Below, piece after piece: positions 6,195-9,417 of a DNA stretch of 9,417 bases; within the stretch, counting starts at the first letter, position 1; every line of letters starts with the position of its first letter. The DNA comes from an uncultured Prevotella sp. Its GTDB lineage: Bacteria; Bacteroidota; Bacteroidia; Bacteroidales; Bacteroidaceae. The notes beneath the pieces were generated by a model. The model was not told where the DNA came from. It made no database searches and saw only the letters and a list, made by a program, of their open reading frames with translations. Where the stretch lies: assembly GCA_905372445.1 (NCBI GenBank), contig CAJPPF010000085.1, forward strand, positions 1 to 9,417, in the 5' to 3' direction. Both the position numbers and the translations under genes were made by a program.

Positions 6195-8768
6195 ATGAAA
6201 AGAGTATTATCAATATTTTCATTATACATCATCTCGACGATGTTGATTCTTGCACAGTCTGTCGCCGTGCAGGCTCCATCACATGTAGCATGTGGCGATA
6301 ACTTCAGAATTTCTTATGTCGTAAATACTCAAGATGTTGATAATTTCCGTATGGGAAATGTGCCAGAAGGTTTGGAAGTTATTACCGGTCCGTATACGTC
6401 GCGCTCACAAAGTTATCAAATAATAAACGGGCATACATCGAGTGCTTCATCCATTACATTCACTTATACCCTTTATGCTGCAAAGAATGGCACGTATACC
6501 ATTCCTGCCGCAAAAGTTGTAATAGCAGGCAAGAGCGTAATGTCAGGTTCTGCCAAAATTACTGTTACGGGGAATCAACCACAGCAGAATGGACATCAAC
6601 AGGCACCACGGATGCATGATGACTATGATGATAATATGCAACAGGCAGGTTCACGACTCTCGGGTAATGACCTGTTTGTACGTGTCAGTGCAAACAAGAA
6701 ACGAGTTCACGAACAAGAGCCAATACTGCTTACATATAAGGTATATACTCAGGTTGACCTTACTCAGTTAGAAGGAAAGATGCCTGACCTTACAGGCTTC
6801 CATACTCAGGAAATAACTCTGCCACAACAGAAAAGCTTTAAGTTAGAAACCATTGACGGTCGTACATACCGCACCGTTACATGGAGTCAGTATGTGATGT
6901 TCCCACAGATGACAGGAAAACTTGAGATTCCAAGTATAACATTTAAGGGAATAGTTGTTCAGCGTAATCGTAACGTAGATCCTTTCGAAGCCTTTTTTAA
7001 TGGAGGAGCGGGATATGTTGAAGTAAAACGCGATGTCAAAGCTCCGGCAATGACAATACAGGTTGATCCGCTGCCAAACCGTCCAAAGGATTTTTCAGGT
7101 GGAGTAGGTAAATTCAATATTACAGCAACTGTTGATAAAAATGAGGTCAAAGCAGGTGAACCGATATCATTAAGAGTTGTTGTCGATGGTATTGGAAACC
7201 TAAAGTTAATAAAGCAACCAATAATAGAACTTCCAAAGGATTTCGACAAATATGATCCTAAGATTACAGATAAGACCAAGATTACTCATAATGGTCTTGA
7301 GGGTTCAATGATGTATGATTATCTTGTAGTTCCACGTAATCAAGGAAAATATACTATCCCTGCTATTGAGTTCACATATTATGATACTTCCTCAAATAGC
7401 TATAGAACACTAAAGACACATCCCATTAGTCTGAATGTTCTCAAGGGTGATGGTAAATCTACGATATCTGACTTTACCTCGGTAGAAGATAATGATATTC
7501 GTGGATTAAAGCAGGGTGACGTATCGTTATCAAAGGAAGATGAGTATTTCTTTGGTAGCTCTGTCTATATCGTATGGATAATTATTCCTCTGTTGCTTTT
7601 CATTATAATGGTTGTGATATTCCGTAAGCGTGCAATGGATAATGCCAATGTAGTGATGATGCGTGGCAAGAGAGCTAATAAGGTTGCAGCAAAGCGTCTT
7701 AGGACAGCTGCACTACTCATAAGGAAAGGACATCAGAATGAGTTCTATGATGAAGTGTTGCGTGCTTTATGGGGTTATGTTAGCGATAAGCTTAATATGC
7801 CTGTTTCTCAACTATCAAGAGACAACATTCTCGAAAAACTGTCAATGCATCATATAGAACAAGACACCGTGTATACGTTCCTTGAGGCAATAGACGAATG
7901 CGAGTTTGCGCGCTTTGCACCTGGTGACCCAAAGGGCAAGATGGATATTGTTTATGAAAAGGCTGCAAAGGCTATCACCGATATTGATAATATGTTGAAT
8001 TTGAAGAGTAACAAGAAAAATAAGTCCTTAGCTGTAATTATAATTCTTTTCTTTGCATGTTCTATGAGTTTAAATGCTGAAAATACAAAGCAGACGGCTG
8101 ATATTGAATATACAAAGGGTAATTATCAGGCGGCAATACAACAGTATAATAATCTGTTGAGAGAGGGAGTATCTGCTGATATATATTATAATCTTGGTAA
8201 TGCTTATTTCCGTACCGGAAACATAACTCAGGCAGTTATATCCTATGAACGCGCCAATAGGCTTTCTCCTGGTGATAAGGATATAAACTTTAATCTGAAA
8301 TTTGCTCGCAACATGACCATTGACAAGATTGCTCATAAGTCAGAGATGTTCTTTGTTACATGGTATAAGTCATTCGTGAATCTTACAAGCAGTAATAATT
8401 GGGCAAAGATTTCAATTGTATTGTTTCTATGTACATTGCTTTCACTGATACTATACATTTTCGGTTCGCGTTTGTGGATGATAAAGACTTCTTTTTATTT
8501 TGCAGTCTTCGGATTCATTTGTTTTATTGCTACCGCTTTCTTATCATGGCAGCAGAAGCTATATTCGCAATGTCGTGACGGTGCTATAATAACAACACCT
8601 TCCGTGGCAGTAAAGAAAACTCCATCGTCGGGAAGTGCTGACGAAATGCTGTTGCATGAAGGAACTCGGGTAGACATTACAGACCGTAATATTAAAGGGT
8701 GGTATGGCATACGCCTTTCAGATGGCAGAGAAGGATGGCTGCTTATAAATCAAGTAGAAGTAATATAA
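6195..8768 (+). CDS. batD: BatD-BatE fusion protein
   Basis: This 857-residue protein has BatD as its first part and a BatE-like protein as its second. Residues 1-20 are a signal peptide (...MLILAQS). Ig-like periplasmic modules span about 22-125, 157-285 and 300-415, including VKAGEPISLRVVVDGIGN, typical of BatD. A TM is at about 456-476 and a cytoplasmic helical domain at about 480-600 (LRALWGYVSDKLNMPVSQL, then FARFAP). From residue 600 the chain looks like a separate BatE: basic KSNKKNK, a signal-like hydrophobic stretch 611-624, TPRs at about 632-700 (YYNLGNAYFRTGN), two TMs at 738-756 and 765-783, and an SH3-like domain at about 795-857 ending GWLLINQVEVI. There is no stop or frameshift at the joint. 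An in-frame ATG at 7992 (residue 600) could be an internal start for a free BatE. The ATG at 6195 is chosen because the upstream TTG at 6153 would add 14 residues before the signal peptide. It is probably a membrane scaffold; no catalytic site is seen. Confidence 0.9.
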   Translation: MKRVLSIFSLYIISTMLILAQSVAVQAPSHVACGDNFRISYVVNTQDVDNFRMGNVPEGLEVITGPYTSRSQSYQIINGHTSSASSITFTYTLYAAKNGTYTIPAAKVVIAGKSVMSGSAKITVTGNQPQQNGHQQAPRMHDDYDDNMQQAGSRLSGNDLFVRVSANKKRVHEQEPILLTYKVYTQVDLTQLEGKMPDLTGFHTQEITLPQQKSFKLETIDGRTYRTVTWSQYVMFPQMTGKLEIPSITFKGIVVQRNRNVDPFEAFFNGGAGYVEVKRDVKAPAMTIQVDPLPNRPKDFSGGVGKFNITATVDKNEVKAGEPISLRVVVDGIGNLKLIKQPIIELPKDFDKYDPKITDKTKITHNGLEGSMMYDYLVVPRNQGKYTIPAIEFTYYDTSSNSYRTLKTHPISLNVLKGDGKSTISDFTSVEDNDIRGLKQGDVSLSKEDEYFFGSSVYIVWIIIPLLLFIIMVVIFRKRAMDNANVVMMRGKRANKVAAKRLRTAALLIRKGHQNEFYDEVLRALWGYVSDKLNMPVSQLSRDNILEKLSMHHIEQDTVYTFLEAIDECEFARFAPGDPKGKMDIVYEKAAKAITDIDNMLNLKSNKKNKSLAVIIILFFACSMSLNAENTKQTADIEYTKGNYQAAIQQYNNLLREGVSADIYYNLGNAYFRTGNITQAVISYERANRLSPGDKDINFNLKFARNMTIDKIAHKSEMFFVTWYKSFVNLTSSNNWAKISIVLFLCTLLSLILYIFGSRLWMIKTSFYFAVFGFICFIATAFLSWQQKLYSQCRDGAIITTPSVAVKKTPSSGSADEMLLHEGTRVDITDRNIKGWYGIRLSDGREGWLLINQVEVI

Positions 8769-8789
8769 GTTTTACAGTAACAAAATTGT

Positions 8790-9417
8790 ATGGTGGATTT
8801 TACAAGACTGACATATGAGTTTGATAAACCTATAATGGGATTATTGCAGGGATCAGATTCTTTGTTCTTTGACCGTGTCATATATACTTTAACATTACCT
8901 TGGACATGGATTCCTCTATATGTAATGCTTATTGTATTAATTATAAAAAATAATGAAACGACTAAGCAAATAGCACTATTGCTCTTTTTTGCTATACTCT
9001 CTGTAGTATGTGCAGACGTTCTCATTGATAATATTGCCAAGCCTTTATTTATGAGATGGCGTCCAGCTCGTGACCCTTTTATCAAGTATACTGTTGATGT
9101 GGTCAATGAATATCGTGGAGGAAAATTCGGATTCTTCTCTGCACATGCAGCAAACACGATGTCTGTGGCTGTGTTTTTTGCATTAGTCGTAAAAAGTAGA
9201 ATCTTTAGTCTGGTTGTTATTTTCTGGTCATTACTAAATGGCTATACACGAATTTATCTTGGCGTACACTATCCAAGTGATGTGCTTACTGGATGGATAT
9301 GGGGTATGGTAATAGCATTTGTATGCTACTATGGTTTCGATTATATTAATAGAAGGATAACGACAAAGAGGAATTATATATCATCGCAATTTACAAAAAC
9401 AGGATATTCATATACAG
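8790..9417 (+). CDS. PAP2-family membrane phosphatase, 3' end beyond the window
   Basis: The frame is open from ATG 8790 to the window end (209 codons seen, no stop). It encodes a polytopic PAP2 (type 2 phosphatidic acid phosphatase) enzyme. Hydrophobic segments lie at about 33-52, 60-78, 121-134, 138-150 and 167-182. The three PAP2 motifs are present. K84 with six residues before R91-P92 is motif 1. S117-A118-H119 is motif 2, with Ala where the classical motif has Gly. R154 with five residues before H160 and three before D164 is motif 3. H119 and H160 would be the catalytic histidines. Family members dephosphorylate lipid phosphates, and in bacteria often undecaprenyl pyrophosphate or phosphatidylglycerophosphate; the substrate cannot be told here. 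The last residues (TTKRNYISSQF...) are hydrophilic, so the gene is probably close to its end. The start is 21 bp after the batD stop, so it may be the last gene of the same transcript. No promoter of its own is evident. Confidence 0.9.
   Translation, partial: MVDFTRLTYEFDKPIMGLLQGSDSLFFDRVIYTLTLPWTWIPLYVMLIVLIIKNNETTKQIALLLFFAILSVVCADVLIDNIAKPLFMRWRPARDPFIKYTVDVVNEYRGGKFGFFSAHAANTMSVAVFFALVVKSRIFSLVVIFWSLLNGYTRIYLGVHYPSDVLTGWIWGMVIAFVCYYGFDYINRRITTKRNYISSQFTKTGYSYT

Noticed and set aside
7990..8010. Frameshift or missed stop at the BatD-BatE joint
   Set aside because: The frame reads cleanly across the joint, both halves are intact, and the resulting topology is sensible. I treat it as a true fusion unless reads show otherwise.
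8750..9157. 135-codon minus-strand frame near the window end
   Set aside because: It covers the PAP2 gene, whose three catalytic motifs lie in the + strand frame.
1..9417. A novel defence or mobile system
   Set aside because: The gene set and order are those of a Bat operon. I see no integrase, transposase, nuclease or toxin domain in the window.

Overview
The window carries a nearly complete Bat (Bacteroides aerotolerance) type operon of a Bacteroidales bacterium, most likely Prevotella or a close relative. The assignment rests on three things: the gene order MoxR ATPase, DUF58 protein, BatD-like membrane protein, BatA, BatB, BatC, BatD(E); start sites without recognisable Shine-Dalgarno sequences; and a TAnnTTTG promoter element upstream, the -7 box of Bacteroidota. 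Genus is inference from general protein similarity, not from any search.

Layout. Bases 1-394 are mostly non-coding. They hold a possible C-terminal scrap of an upstream gene (2-67), two inverted copies of a short palindromic element (41-63 and 160-182) and a promoter-like TAACTTTG at 322-329. All real genes are on the + strand. They are the MoxR-family AAA+ ATPase (395-1390), the DUF58 protein (1450-2316, TTG start), a BatD-like two-TM membrane protein (2331-3407), BatA (3410-4408), BatB (4432-5457), BatC (5457-6143), one long reading frame joining BatD to BatE (6195-8768), and the start of a PAP2-family phosphatase cut by the window end (8790-9417). Genes are separated by 2 to 59 bp or overlap by 1 bp (batB/batC), which suggests a single transcript.

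How the parts fit. MoxR and DUF58 have no signal or membrane segment and should be cytoplasmic. The positive-inside rule puts the VWA domains of BatA and BatB, the TPR domains of BatC and of the BatE part, and the Ig-like domains of BatD and the 2331-3407 protein on the periplasmic side. Only the 2331-3407 protein and BatD have sizeable cytoplasmic domains. These two domains look homologous to each other and are the obvious candidates for linking the MoxR/DUF58 pair to the periplasmic VWA/TPR assembly. The biochemical function of Bat systems is unsettled. The name comes from a B. fragilis aerotolerance phenotype, and the MoxR-VWA pairing suggests a chaperone or metal-insertion type of activity.

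The operon itself is a known type of system. I do not see a wholly new system. The points worth a second look are the BatD-BatE fusion, the paralogous cytoplasmic domains, the structured 59-bp gap between the ATPase and DUF58 genes, and the palindrome pair upstream.
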